DNA of 6,917 nt from Thermococcus sp. (GCA_027074805.1 JALTCK010000084.1:1-6917); one strand, 5' to 3'; counted from the stretch's first letter, positions 1 through 4,692 are shown. The notes: generated by a model from the letters alone, not told the origin. A program made the numbers and translations.

Positions 1-223
1 CACGGACTCAAGCAGAATCTTCAAAAGCCCACCGCACCTTAACGAGACTTACCCGTTGAGGGTTAAGATCAAGCCCCTAAAGCTCGGCGAGCTCGACTTC
101 AAGCCCCTCATTCCAAAGCTGAAGTTCATCACGAACAAGAAGAAGTGGAGCGGCCACCTGATGGGGAAGGCAATGCGGGAAATTCCCGAGGAAGATTATA
201 AGCTGATTGAAGGCCTGCTTTGA
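1..223 (+). CDS. EVE-domain protein (UPF0310 family), 3' end only
   Basis: This is the C-terminal 73 residues of a gene that begins before the window; the reading frame starts at base 2 and stops at TGA 221-223. The visible part contains SRIFKSP, ETYPLRVKIKP, FKPLIPKLKFI, NKKKWSGHL and GKAMREIPEEDYKLIE. From memory this closely matches the C-terminal half of the Pyrococcus EVE-domain proteins of the UPF0310 group, which are about 145 residues long. EVE domains share the PUA/YTH-type fold and in other organisms bind modified bases in RNA or DNA; the ligand of the archaeal UPF0310 proteins is not established as far as I know. The conserved ETYP..RVKI and the GKAMRE..EEDY tail are the strongest clues. 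No downstream gene is close enough to form an operon. Family assignment is fairly sure; function is inferred from the fold. Confidence 0.85.
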   Translation, partial: TDSSRIFKSPPHLNETYPLRVKIKPLKLGELDFKPLIPKLKFITNKKKWSGHLMGKAMREIPEEDYKLIEGLL

Positions 224-238
224 CTTTCTCATATTTGA

Positions 239-269
239 ATAACAACCACGAATTTTTGACGGTTGTTAT
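239..269 (+). terminator. Candidate hairpin terminator after the EVE gene
   Basis: A perfect 9-bp inverted repeat, ATAACAACC (239-247) with GGTTGTTAT (261-269), has a 13-nt loop and begins 15 nt after the EVE stop codon. T-rich sequence (CGTTTTGTTTTG) follows it. The position and the T-rich tail fit transcript 3'-end formation. Archaeal termination mostly depends on T-runs, so the stem could instead protect the RNA end. It is seen directly in sequence; the role is inferred. Confidence 0.45.
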
Positions 270-347
270 CCGTTTTGTTTTGATAGATATAGAAAATTGA
301 TAGATAGAAAGAAGTCTCAAACATCCGATCCTTTATTGAACAGACGT

Positions 348-382
348 AGTGAACACTCTATCACTAGTGACGGGTCGTCACT
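348..382. repeat. Cluster of alternating AGTGA / TCACT arms
   Basis: Four arms alternate in direction: AGTGA at 348-352, TCACT at 361-365, AGTGAC at 366-371 and GTCACT at 377-382. The last two form a perfect 6-bp stem with a 5-nt loop, and the middle two abut as the 10-bp palindrome TCACTAGTGA. It could be a pair of operator-like sites or a small RNA structure. No promoter or gene start is near it on either strand. Confidence 0.4.
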
Positions 383-482
383 TATTTAGCGGTTTCTAAT
401 GAGACAGCGTGAATCTTAGATGAATCCCCTCAAGCGACTTTACACAGGCAAAGTCTTAGGGCCTGGGGATGTTAACCTCTAA

Positions 483-643
483 GAAACTTTGCCCTGCAGA
501 GTTTCGTCGAAAAGTTTTGACTTTTGGGCGCCGTTTTTGAGTTTGTGTGCCTTAAAATGAAGAGCTAAGACGTGAGGCTTATGAAAAACACGAGAATCTA
601 CAGAGTTTCGCTCTTCAAACGGCGTCCGGAGGACGCCAAAAAT
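483..643. repeat. Candidate dispersed intergenic element with inverted ends
   Basis: The left part has a 10-bp hairpin GAAACTTTGC/GCAGAGTTTC (483-505, 3-nt loop, one G-T pair), then AAAAGT/ACTTTT (510-525), then TTTTGGGCGCCGTTTTTGAG (522-541). The right part repeats CAGAGTTTCG (497-506 and 601-610). It then carries, inverted, a similar GC-rich block: CTCTTCAAAC (611-620), hairpin GGCGTCC-GGA-GGACGCC (621-637) and an A-rich end (638-643). The two blocks match imperfectly as inverted repeats, with about 9 extra bases in the right copy. The antisense frame across it resembles short hypothetical peptides I recall from Thermococcus intergenic regions, suggesting a family present in several copies; that is memory, not a search. 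Confidence 0.35.
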
Positions 644-756
644 AAAGGTGAAACTGGTTAGAGACTTGCTGGGAACATTAAACCCCCAATTATGATTTGC
701 CATTAAGAGCGCGCATAAACCCCCTCCACACTCTCCAGCAGTTGGAATTATTTGAT

Positions 757-780
757 CAAACTTTTCCCCAGAAAAGTTTG
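757..780 (-). terminator. Hairpin directly downstream of tRNA-His
   Basis: A perfect 9-bp inverted repeat, CAAACTTTT (757-765) and AAAAGTTTG (772-780), has a 6-nt loop. On the minus strand it begins 6 nt after the encoded CCA of tRNA-His and is followed by ATCAAA. A near-identical arrangement follows tRNA-Gly at 3148-3176. It probably marks the end or trailer of the tRNA transcript. Confidence 0.45.
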
Positions 781-786
781 CTGTTA

Positions 787-864
787 TGGGGCCAGGGCCG
801 GGATTTGAACCCGGGCTAGGGGATCCACAGTCCCCTGTGCTAACCAGGCTACACCACCCTGGCC
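787..864 (-). tRNA. tRNA-His (anticodon GTG)
   Basis: Read on the minus strand, the sequence folds into a complete cloverleaf. The acceptor stem is GCCAGGG (863-857) with CCCTGGC (797-791). The anticodon stem GGGGA/TCCCC flanks loop CTGTGGA, with anticodon GTG at 828-826. The T arm is CCGGG-TTCAAAT-CCCGG. The discriminator is C (790), as expected for histidine tRNA, and CCA is encoded at 789-787. The base at 864 supplies the extra 5' G (G-1) that histidyl-tRNA synthetase recognises. I see no intron. A strong TATA element lies about 31 bp upstream and a hairpin lies directly downstream, so the gene is probably transcribed alone. Confidence 0.97.
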
Positions 865-889
865 ATTTCCAGCTAAACCTTTTGGGTTA

Positions 890-904
890 GCTTTATAAAG
901 TTTT
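890..904 (-). promoter_or_regulatory. tRNA-His promoter (BRE plus TATA box)
   Basis: On the minus strand AAAACTTTATAAAGC contains an A-rich BRE-like part and the TATA box TTTATAAAG. Its centre is about 31 bp upstream of the 5' G of tRNA-His, the usual archaeal spacing for a short leader. The palindrome TTTTCGACGAAAA (901-913) overlaps the BRE. AGCTAA/TTAGCT arms (871-876, 887-892) lie between TATA box and start site; their role is unknown. Confidence 0.75.
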
Positions 905-1003
905 CGACGAAAAGCGGCAAAGAAGAAAGCTGAAACCTTTTACGTCCCATAAAGCGGATTTAAGAGGAAATCCAGCCTCAAGAGGTCTTTAGGGGGAAGC
1001 TCC

Positions 1004-1630
1004 ATGAAAGCCAAGCGCGAGGCACTCCAAAGTCTCTTCAGGGCAATGAGAGAGGGGAAGGTGGACGAGGACATAATAGAGCTGCTCCTCCTCATCAACT
1101 CAATCAAGGGAATCTACACGACCTCCTCCTGCTCGGGAAGGATTGGAATCATTGAGGAGCCGGCCCTGGGGGCCAAGCCGCTCTCCCGGTGGCTGATAAA
1201 GGTTCACCGCGAGCTGGAGTTTGAAGAAGCTCAGAAGGCACTCAAAGACGCGAAAGAGGGCCTCATATTCCTCAAGAGCCAGCCGCCGATTTTCCACGTC
1301 GTAGCGGAGGACATGGAGAGGGCAAAGAGGCTCCACGAGCTTGGATTGGCCAGCGGCTTCAAGTACACGACCTTCAAGGTGATCTCCAACCGCTACCTCG
1401 TCGAGATAAACGCCACCGAGTACCTCACTGTCCCCCTCGGGAGAGACGGGAGGGTTCTTGTCGATGATGACTACCTCCGCTTCGCAATTGAGATCGGAAA
1501 TTCCATGCTTAGGAGAAGCAAGGGCAGGCTCCCTCGCCTCCGGGAGAACTTCAGAAAGTTGAAAGAGCAGCTCGGCGAGGACGAGCTCTTCTACGAGCTT
1601 GCGGAGGAGTTTGGAATTTTAGTTGGGTGA
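1004..1630 (+). CDS. taw3: Taw3, tRNA(Phe) wyosine-pathway N4-methyltransferase
   Basis: This 208-residue protein matches the Taw3/TYW3 family (the family name for the enzyme that methylates N4 of the tricyclic base at position 37 of tRNA-Phe, using SAM, in wyosine-derivative synthesis). Visible family hallmarks are the N-terminal helical segment ending in INSIKGIYTTSSCSGR (residues 32-46, with the conserved SCSGR), PIFHVVAEDMERAKRL (95-110), SGFKYTTFKVISNRYLVEI (117-135) and a late helical tail LPRLRENFRKL (166-176). The length is normal for archaeal members. The ATG at 1004 is preceded by AGGGGGAAG (991-999) at suitable spacing. A GGATTT/AAATCC inverted repeat (956-973) lies in the leader region. 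The DUF3800 gene follows after 6 nt, so the two are probably co-transcribed. No other wyosine gene (Taw1, Taw2, Taw22) is in the window. Confidence 0.93.
   Translation: MKAKREALQSLFRAMREGKVDEDIIELLLLINSIKGIYTTSSCSGRIGIIEEPALGAKPLSRWLIKVHRELEFEEAQKALKDAKEGLIFLKSQPPIFHVVAEDMERAKRLHELGLASGFKYTTFKVISNRYLVEINATEYLTVPLGRDGRVLVDDDYLRFAIEIGNSMLRRSKGRLPRLRENFRKLKEQLGEDELFYELAEEFGILVG
1625..1630 (+). promoter_or_regulatory. Ribosome binding site overlapping the taw3 stop codon
   Basis: GGGTGA at 1625-1630 contains the taw3 TGA stop and sits 6 nt before the ATG at 1637. It matches the archaeal anti-16S consensus GGTGA, which supports that start and translational coupling of the two genes. Confidence 0.6.
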
Positions 1631-1636
1631 ATCTCT

Positions 1637-2026
1637 ATGCAATTGTTCATAGATGAGAGCGGGGACCTGGGAGGGGTCAAAAGCGGCAAGAGGTACTTTG
1701 TAGTTGCGGGAGTAATATGCGAAGAAGAGGAAGTTTCACACACTCTAAAGCCTCTTCTCCAAGAGTTTGACCTTCCCGAGCTGAAATTCAACCGACTCTC
1801 CTACGATGAAAAGAAGCTTGCCCTCCTCAAGCTTGCAACACTTGATTTCAGCATAGCTTATTCCGTCCTCTCAAAAAACGATGAAACTCTAAAGGAATGG
1901 CTAGATAGGTCTAAGAAAAACAAACTCCTAGCGGCCAAAGTTCTTCATTCCACATTAATATCCCAACTGGGGTTCCCAGAGGTCATTCTGGATAGGAGTC
2001 ACTATTCAAAGGAACTGTCCAAATAG
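1637..2026 (+). CDS. Truncated DUF3800-family protein (probable pseudogene)
   Basis: The 129-residue frame has the DUF3800 signature near its N-terminus (FIDESGDLG, residues 4-12), the following strand RYFVVAGVIC (19-28), ELKF (48-51) and VILDRSHY (116-123), with acidic residues D6, E7 and D119. DUF3800 proteins are usually around 200-250 residues and have a further conserved acidic segment near the C-terminus; that part is missing here. An RNase H-like nuclease role has been proposed for the family, but I do not know of a proven function. A TAG at 2024-2026 cuts the frame; the same frame continues for 23 codons (LARYDVDVIAEK...) to a second TAG. Local G+C drops here (22 of 60 bases G or C at 1861-1920 by hand count). 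The ATG at 1637 has a good ribosome binding site. The product, if made, is probably inactive. Confidence 0.75.
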   Translation: MQLFIDESGDLGGVKSGKRYFVVAGVICEEEEVSHTLKPLLQEFDLPELKFNRLSYDEKKLALLKLATLDFSIAYSVLSKNDETLKEWLDRSKKNKLLAAKVLHSTLISQLGFPEVILDRSHYSKELSK

Positions 2027-2151
2027 CTGGCGCGTTACGATGTCGACGTTATCGCCGAAAAAGAGATTCTGAGGAGAGGAGCCAAGTCGGGTGGCTAGTC
2101 CCCAAGCGGGCGACTCCCACCCTCATTCTTCAAGGTATGATAGGCGCCTAA
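2027..2151 (+). pseudogene. Decayed 3' remnant of the DUF3800 gene
   Basis: After the TAG at 2024-2026 the same frame reads LARYDVDVIAEKEILRRG and stops at TAG 2096-2098. LARYDVDVIAEK is plausible protein, following naturally from the upstream ELSK. At the A-run 2058-2062 (five A's), adding one base gives AEKRDSEERSQVG in the next frame, which stays open to TAA 2149-2151. The simplest reading is a gene with a nonsense change, a possible one-base loss in the A-run and degraded 3' sequence. A sequencing error could explain the A-run but not the upstream TAG as well. Confidence 0.5.
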
Positions 2152-2161
2152 ACTTATTAAC

Positions 2162-2166
2162 TTTTT
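2162..2166 (+). terminator. T-run between convergent DUF3800 and ligase genes
   Basis: TTTTT at 2162-2166, in an AT-rich stretch (2151-2171), follows the taw3-DUF3800 unit on the plus strand and abuts the stop codon of the convergent lipoate ligase gene. T-runs are the usual archaeal termination signal. No stable stem precedes it. Confidence 0.35.
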
Positions 2167-2168
2167 GA

Positions 2169-2918
2169 TTACCTCATCTCGTTCCACTCCGGGTTTCCGT
2201 ATTTCTCCTCTATCAGCTTCTCTGCCAGTTCAAGCTCGTAGTTTGTTAGCTCCCCCTCCTCCATCGGGAACGCGTTGAAGAAGCTTCCCTTGAGTAGTTC
2301 GTAGGCCTCCCAGCGGTTGAGCTTTATCCCCTCGCGCTCCAGCGTTGTGACACGCTCCCATATCGAGGAAACGCCCTTGTCCTGGAGCTTGAGCTTGGAA
2401 ACGCGGAGCACTCTTCCCAAAACCTCAACGCGCGTGGAGTACATGAAGGTGCCGTGCTGCAAAATCACGCCCTTCCTCCTCGTCTGGGCCGAGCCGCTGA
2501 TCTTCTTTCCGTTGGCAACGATGTCGTTCAGGCCTGAGAAGCCCGCCTCAAGGCCGAGCTCCTTGAGGGCGTCAACGAGGGGGCCTGCCAGATAGCGGTA
2601 GCTGGTCTCAACGTTTCTGAGCATCGGATGGAGGTTTTCGCCCACTATAACCGAGTAGGTTATCTCCCCGAACTCGTCGTGGAAGACGGAGCCACCGCCG
2701 GTTATTCTCCTCACAACGGGGATGCCGAGCTTCCTCGCCTCGTCGAGGTTGACGTCGTGGACGACGCTCTGGAAGCGGCCTATGGTTACCGAGCTTGGGC
2801 TGAAGGCGTATAAGCGAACAGTGTCGGGTACCTTATCCTCTATCCTCGCGCGCATTATGGCCTCATCTATGGCCATCTGGACCTCCGGTCGGGCGACTAT
2901 GAGCGGAATGAATCTCAT
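2169..2918 (-). CDS. lplA: Lipoate-protein ligase A family protein
   Basis: The 249-residue protein has the catalytic core of the biotin/lipoate A/B ligase superfamily. It shows SVTIGRFQS (43-51), the nucleotide/lipoate-binding motif RRITGGGSVFHD (70-81), NDIVANGKKISGSAQ (131-145) with the lysine expected to contact lipoyl-AMP (K138 or K139), and QHGTFMY (154-160). Such enzymes activate lipoate with ATP and transfer it to lysines of lipoyl domains such as GcvH. The sequence contains no cysteine, which argues against LipB/LipM-type octanoyltransferases that use a catalytic cysteine. It ends after the core, as in archaeal bipartite ligases that need a separate LplB subunit; no LplB-like gene is present in the window. 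The ATG is preceded by GGTGGT (ribosome binding site), and TTAAAAACC lies about 35 bp upstream. It is convergent with the DUF3800 remnant and appears monocistronic. Confidence 0.88.
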   Translation of the reverse strand: MRFIPLIVARPEVQMAIDEAIMRARIEDKVPDTVRLYAFSPSSVTIGRFQSVVHDVNLDEARKLGIPVVRRITGGGSVFHDEFGEITYSVIVGENLHPMLRNVETSYRYLAGPLVDALKELGLEAGFSGLNDIVANGKKISGSAQTRRKGVILQHGTFMYSTRVEVLGRVLRVSKLKLQDKGVSSIWERVTTLEREGIKLNRWEAYELLKGSFFNAFPMEEGELTNYELELAEKLIEEKYGNPEWNEMR

Positions 2919-2946
2919 GGTACCACCAGGGGTAGAAGGGGTTCCA

Positions 2947-2957
2947 GGTTTTTAAGC
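2947..2957 (-). promoter_or_regulatory. Promoter of the lipoate ligase gene
   Basis: On the minus strand GCTTAAAAACC is a plausible TATA element about 35 bp before the ATG at 2918. It predicts a start near 2927 and a leader of roughly 10 nt carrying GGTGGT as ribosome binding site. Confidence 0.45.
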
Positions 2958-3147
2958 CCAGCGATGGTGACGCCCAACCCTTCCTGAGGCATGAATCTTT
3001 CCTCCATCCATCAAGGACGCTTGAACAATAGGGGAAATGGTGTTGAAGTTTTTCCAGAGGTTTCACCAAAAGTTCGTAGCTCGCTTCAGAATGATTAATC
3101 TCAAGCGGAAACCCCTGTGGGCTACACTCAAAGAAGGAGCTACAACC
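2958..3147. other. Intergenic stretch with possible RNA secondary structure
   Basis: No gene is supported between the ligase promoter and tRNA-Gly. Nested arms occur at GTAGCT (3076-3081) with AGCTAC (3138-3143), CGCTT (3082-3086) with AAGCG (3103-3107), and CCC (3112-3114) with GGG (3119-3121), which could form a branched structure downstream of tRNA-Gly. The arms are short, so chance is possible. Confidence 0.3.
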
Positions 3148-3176
3148 TTTGATGAAACTTTGAACTGAAAAGTTTC
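3148..3176 (-). terminator. Hairpin directly downstream of tRNA-Gly
   Basis: GAAACTTT (3154-3161) and AAAGTTTC (3169-3176) form a perfect 8-bp stem with a 7-nt loop. On the minus strand it starts 2 nt after the encoded CCA and is followed by ATCAAA (3153-3148). Stem composition, position and trailing ATCAAA match the hairpin after tRNA-His at 757-780, suggesting a shared 3'-end or processing signal. Confidence 0.45.
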
Positions 3177-3178
3177 GA

Positions 3179-3256
3179 TGGTGCGGTGGCCGGGATTCGA
3201 ACCCGGGTTACCGGCTTGGGAGGCCGGTGTCCTAGACCAGGCTAGACTACCACCGC
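3179..3256 (-). tRNA. tRNA-Gly (anticodon CCC)
   Basis: The minus strand gives a full cloverleaf. The acceptor stem is GCGGTGG (3256-3250) with CCACCGC (3189-3183). The D arm is GTCT...GGAC. The anticodon stem CCGGC/GCCGG surrounds loop CTCCCAA, with anticodon CCC at 3220-3218. The T arm is CCGGG-TTCGAAT-CCCGG. The discriminator is A (3182) and CCA is encoded at 3181-3179. No intron is seen. A TATA element lies upstream, overlapping the end of the methyltransferase gene, and a hairpin lies directly downstream. Confidence 0.97.
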
Positions 3257-3288
3257 TCCGTCCAGCCCGTAATATAGGAAACCCGGGG

Positions 3289-3304
3289 ACTTTAAAAGTT
3301 TTAT
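3289..3304 (-). promoter_or_regulatory. tRNA-Gly promoter
   Basis: On the minus strand AAAACTTTTAAAG is almost the same as the tRNA-His promoter core AAAACTTTATAAAG. Its centre is about 37 bp before the tRNA 5' end, so a leader of roughly 10 nt is expected. The element overlaps the stop codon of the upstream methyltransferase gene (3301-3303). Confidence 0.65.
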
Positions 3305-3906
3305 CCCTTCTTCCTCGCCACCACCAAGCGTACTATCCCATGGAAGTGACTCTCTTCATGTTCAACCTTGAAGTATCTCCTCACGAGAAGGTGAGTCTCC
3401 CTGAGAGGATCATCGTCGAGGAGGGGTTTGAGGACAAACTTCATTGGCCGGAGAAACAGGTAGTCCACCAGCCTCGAGTCGCTCTGTGTATGCTCGAGGA
3501 AGACGGCCCTCCCACCGGGCTTTAGGGCTCGTTTTATCTCCTCCATGCCCTTCTCGGGATCGGGAACGGTGCAGAAGACGAAGGAAGAAACAACGGTATC
3601 AAAACTTCCGTCCGGAAAAGGCAGGCTCTCGACGTTGGCTTCCCTAAAGCAGGCCCTTAAGCCGAGCTCTTGGGCTTTCCTCTCCGCTATCTCCAGGGCC
3701 TCAGGAACCGCGTCAATACCGCAGAGCTCCACATCCCCAGGATAGTACTTCAGCGTCTTGCCCACTCCAACTCCAACCTCTAGAACCTCATTTCCCTCGA
3801 TGAAGGAGATCGCCTTCCTCCTAAGCGGGCAGAAGAACCTGTCGAGGGGCCTTTCCAGTCTCTCGTAGTGTTTAGCGATCCTCGCGTATTTCTCCCGGAA
3901 CGACAT
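3301..3906 (-). CDS. Class I SAM-dependent methyltransferase (UbiE-like)
   Basis: This 201-residue protein has a complete Rossmann-type methyltransferase core. Motif I is VLEVGVGVGKTL (41-52), which binds SAM. An acidic residue follows in GIDAVPEALEIA (63-74), expected to contact the ribose. ANVESLPFPDGSFDTVVSS (90-108) is typical of the Methyltransf_11/UbiE type, and LKPGGRAVFLEHT (128-140) is the post-motif strand. The C-terminal part (about 145-195) is divergent and gives no substrate clue; members of this broad group act on quinones, lipids, thiols and other small molecules. The gene is complete. Its ATG lies about 23 bp from the centre of the TATA element shared with the divergent SPOUT gene, so the mRNA is probably leaderless, and no ribosome binding site is seen. 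Family certain; substrate unknown. Confidence 0.88.
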   Translation of the reverse strand: MSFREKYARIAKHYERLERPLDRFFCPLRRKAISFIEGNEVLEVGVGVGKTLKYYPGDVELCGIDAVPEALEIAERKAQELGLRACFREANVESLPFPDGSFDTVVSSFVFCTVPDPEKGMEEIKRALKPGGRAVFLEHTQSDSRLVDYLFLRPMKFVLKPLLDDDPLRETHLLVRRYFKVEHEESHFHGIVRLVVARKKG

Positions 3907-3924
3907 GGAGAAACTACCGCAGGG

Positions 3925-3935
3925 CTTTTAAAAAT
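3925..3935. promoter_or_regulatory. Shared palindromic TATA element between divergent genes
   Basis: CTTTTAAAAAT contains the symmetric core TTTTAAAA (3926-3933). Its centre is about 23 bp from the minus-strand ATG at 3906 and about 27-33 bp from the plus-strand ATGs at 3957 and 3963. No other TATA-like sequence is present in the 56-bp gap, so one element probably serves both directions, with little or no leader on either transcript. Confidence 0.6.
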
Positions 3936-3962
3936 CTCACCCAACGTCCACCGGTGATGCTC

Positions 3963-4595
3963 ATGCCGTATCTGATTATCGAGCACCTTGAGGGGATAAG
4001 TGACTGGCTCTGGCTGGAGTACAGCCACGTGAGTGAATGGTGGGCTAACAAGCTGATCTTCACAAACGTTTTGCCTGAGGAAAGGGAGAGGTTGGCCAAG
4101 CTCGGGAGCGTGATAAGTGAGAGCGTAATCCGCTTTCCATTCGACCGCTCTAAGATAATAGTCCTCGACCTCCAGGCCGAGGAGGAGCTCAAGCCCGAGG
4201 ACATAGATGAGGACACGATGATAGTCGTCGGTGGAATACTCGGGGATGCCGTTCCGAGGGGCAGGACGAGGGAGTTCATAACGTCGAGGATGGAGGGCGT
4301 TAAAGTGAGACACATAGGGAAGCCCCAGTACTCGATAGACGGTGCCTCAATAGTGGCGAAGCTCATAGCGGACGGGAAGAGGCTGGACGAGATAGATTAC
4401 GAGGAGAACCCGACGATAAAGCTGGATGAGTTCAGCGAGATAACGCTCCACTACGCGGTTCCGAAGCTGGACGGGAGGCTTCTCCTCACGCCAGGGCTGA
4501 TAGAGCTCCAGAAACGGGAGCTGGGGTACACGGAAGGAAGGGAGGTAAGCGACGAGGAGCTGGTGGAGTTTTTTGAGGGGAAGGGGGAGCTTTAG
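3963..4595 (+). CDS. Sfm1/DUF431-type SPOUT methyltransferase
   Basis: The 210-residue protein resembles the PF04252 family (predicted SPOUT-superfamily, SAM-dependent methyltransferases). The family includes yeast Sfm1, which methylates an arginine of ribosomal protein Rps3. Matching features are the N-terminus YLIIEHLEG...WLWLEYSHV (3-23), IIVLDLQAEEELKPED (65-80), the SAM-site loop MIVVGGILGDAVPRGRT (86-102) and YSIDGASIVAKLI (123-135). The archaeal substrate is not known to me: it could be a ribosomal protein or an RNA. In-frame GTG 3954 and ATG 3957 also exist. I chose ATG 3963 because GGTGAT (3953-3958) is a good ribosome binding site and family members begin close to this residue. If the mRNA is leaderless from 3957, the protein gains two residues. 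It is divergent from the class I methyltransferase gene at 3301-3906 and shares its TATA element. Confidence 0.85.
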   Translation: MPYLIIEHLEGISDWLWLEYSHVSEWWANKLIFTNVLPEERERLAKLGSVISESVIRFPFDRSKIIVLDLQAEEELKPEDIDEDTMIVVGGILGDAVPRGRTREFITSRMEGVKVRHIGKPQYSIDGASIVAKLIADGKRLDEIDYEENPTIKLDEFSEITLHYAVPKLDGRLLLTPGLIELQKRELGYTEGREVSDEELVEFFEGKGEL

Positions 4596-4617
4596 TGCAA
4601 TGAGACTAATTTTGCAC
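4595..4617. repeat. Inverted repeat upstream of the zinc-finger gene promoter
   Basis: GTGCAA (4595-4600) and TTGCAC (4612-4617) form a perfect 6-bp inverted repeat with an 11-bp spacer, overlapping the SPOUT stop codon and ending about 9 bp before the BRE-like sequence of the next gene. The position suits an activator site, or the transcript end of the upstream gene. Confidence 0.35.
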
Positions 4618-4625
4618 GAATTCAC

Positions 4626-4640
4626 ATAAACTTTATTAAT
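4626..4640 (+). promoter_or_regulatory. Promoter of the zinc-finger membrane protein gene
   Basis: ATAAA (4626-4630) followed by CTTTATTAAT (4631-4640) is a good archaeal BRE-TATA pair. It predicts a start near 4660, downstream of the in-frame TTG at 4648 and about 30 nt before the ATG at 4693, which favours the ATG. Confidence 0.6.
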
Positions 4641-4692
4641 TTTGTGATTGTATAGCCCATATGATGTAACGTATTCAGGGGGTACTATTAAG

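Larger units (their letters stand above)
224..786. other. 563-bp region without a convincing gene
   Basis: No reading frame here has a good start signal, and I recognise no protein family. The region holds a hairpin at 239-269, a 10-bp direct repeat (TTGATAGATA at 280-289 and 297-306), a cluster of AGTGA/TCACT arms at 348-382, hairpins at 483-505 and 510-525, a GC-rich hairpin at 621-637, and a hairpin at 757-780 next to tRNA-His. A 74-codon antisense frame (479-703) crosses most of these hairpins and is probably a by-product of a repeated intergenic element. The part from 224 to 480 is AT-rich and could be a decayed gene, but nothing recognisable remains. Confidence 0.6.

Noticed and set aside
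479..703. 74-codon minus-strand frame in the intergenic region
   Set aside because: It runs through several hairpins, has no convincing ribosome binding site and no recognisable domain. A repeated non-coding element explains it better.
224..786. CRISPR array or attachment site in the large intergenic region
   Set aside because: No regularly spaced 24-37 bp repeats are present, and no duplicated tRNA 3' segment or integrase gene was found near either tRNA.
1464..1470. ATGATGA resembling a C box of a C/D guide RNA
   Set aside because: It is inside taw3, encodes conserved-looking residues, and no CTGA D box or paired C'/D' boxes follow at suitable distance.
2962..2987. ATGGTGA ... CTGA resembling a C/D box guide RNA
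   Set aside because: The C box is imperfect and no second box pair or terminal D box was found downstream.
3780..4313. 177-codon minus-strand frame across the divergent methyltransferase genes
   Set aside because: It overlaps both well-supported genes and their shared promoter and has no family-like sequence; it is a shadow of G+C-rich coding DNA.
4648..4692. TTG at 4648 as an upstream start of the zinc-finger gene
   Set aside because: The TATA element at 4631-4640 predicts a transcript start near 4660, after this TTG, and GGGGGT sits at good spacing before ATG 4693.
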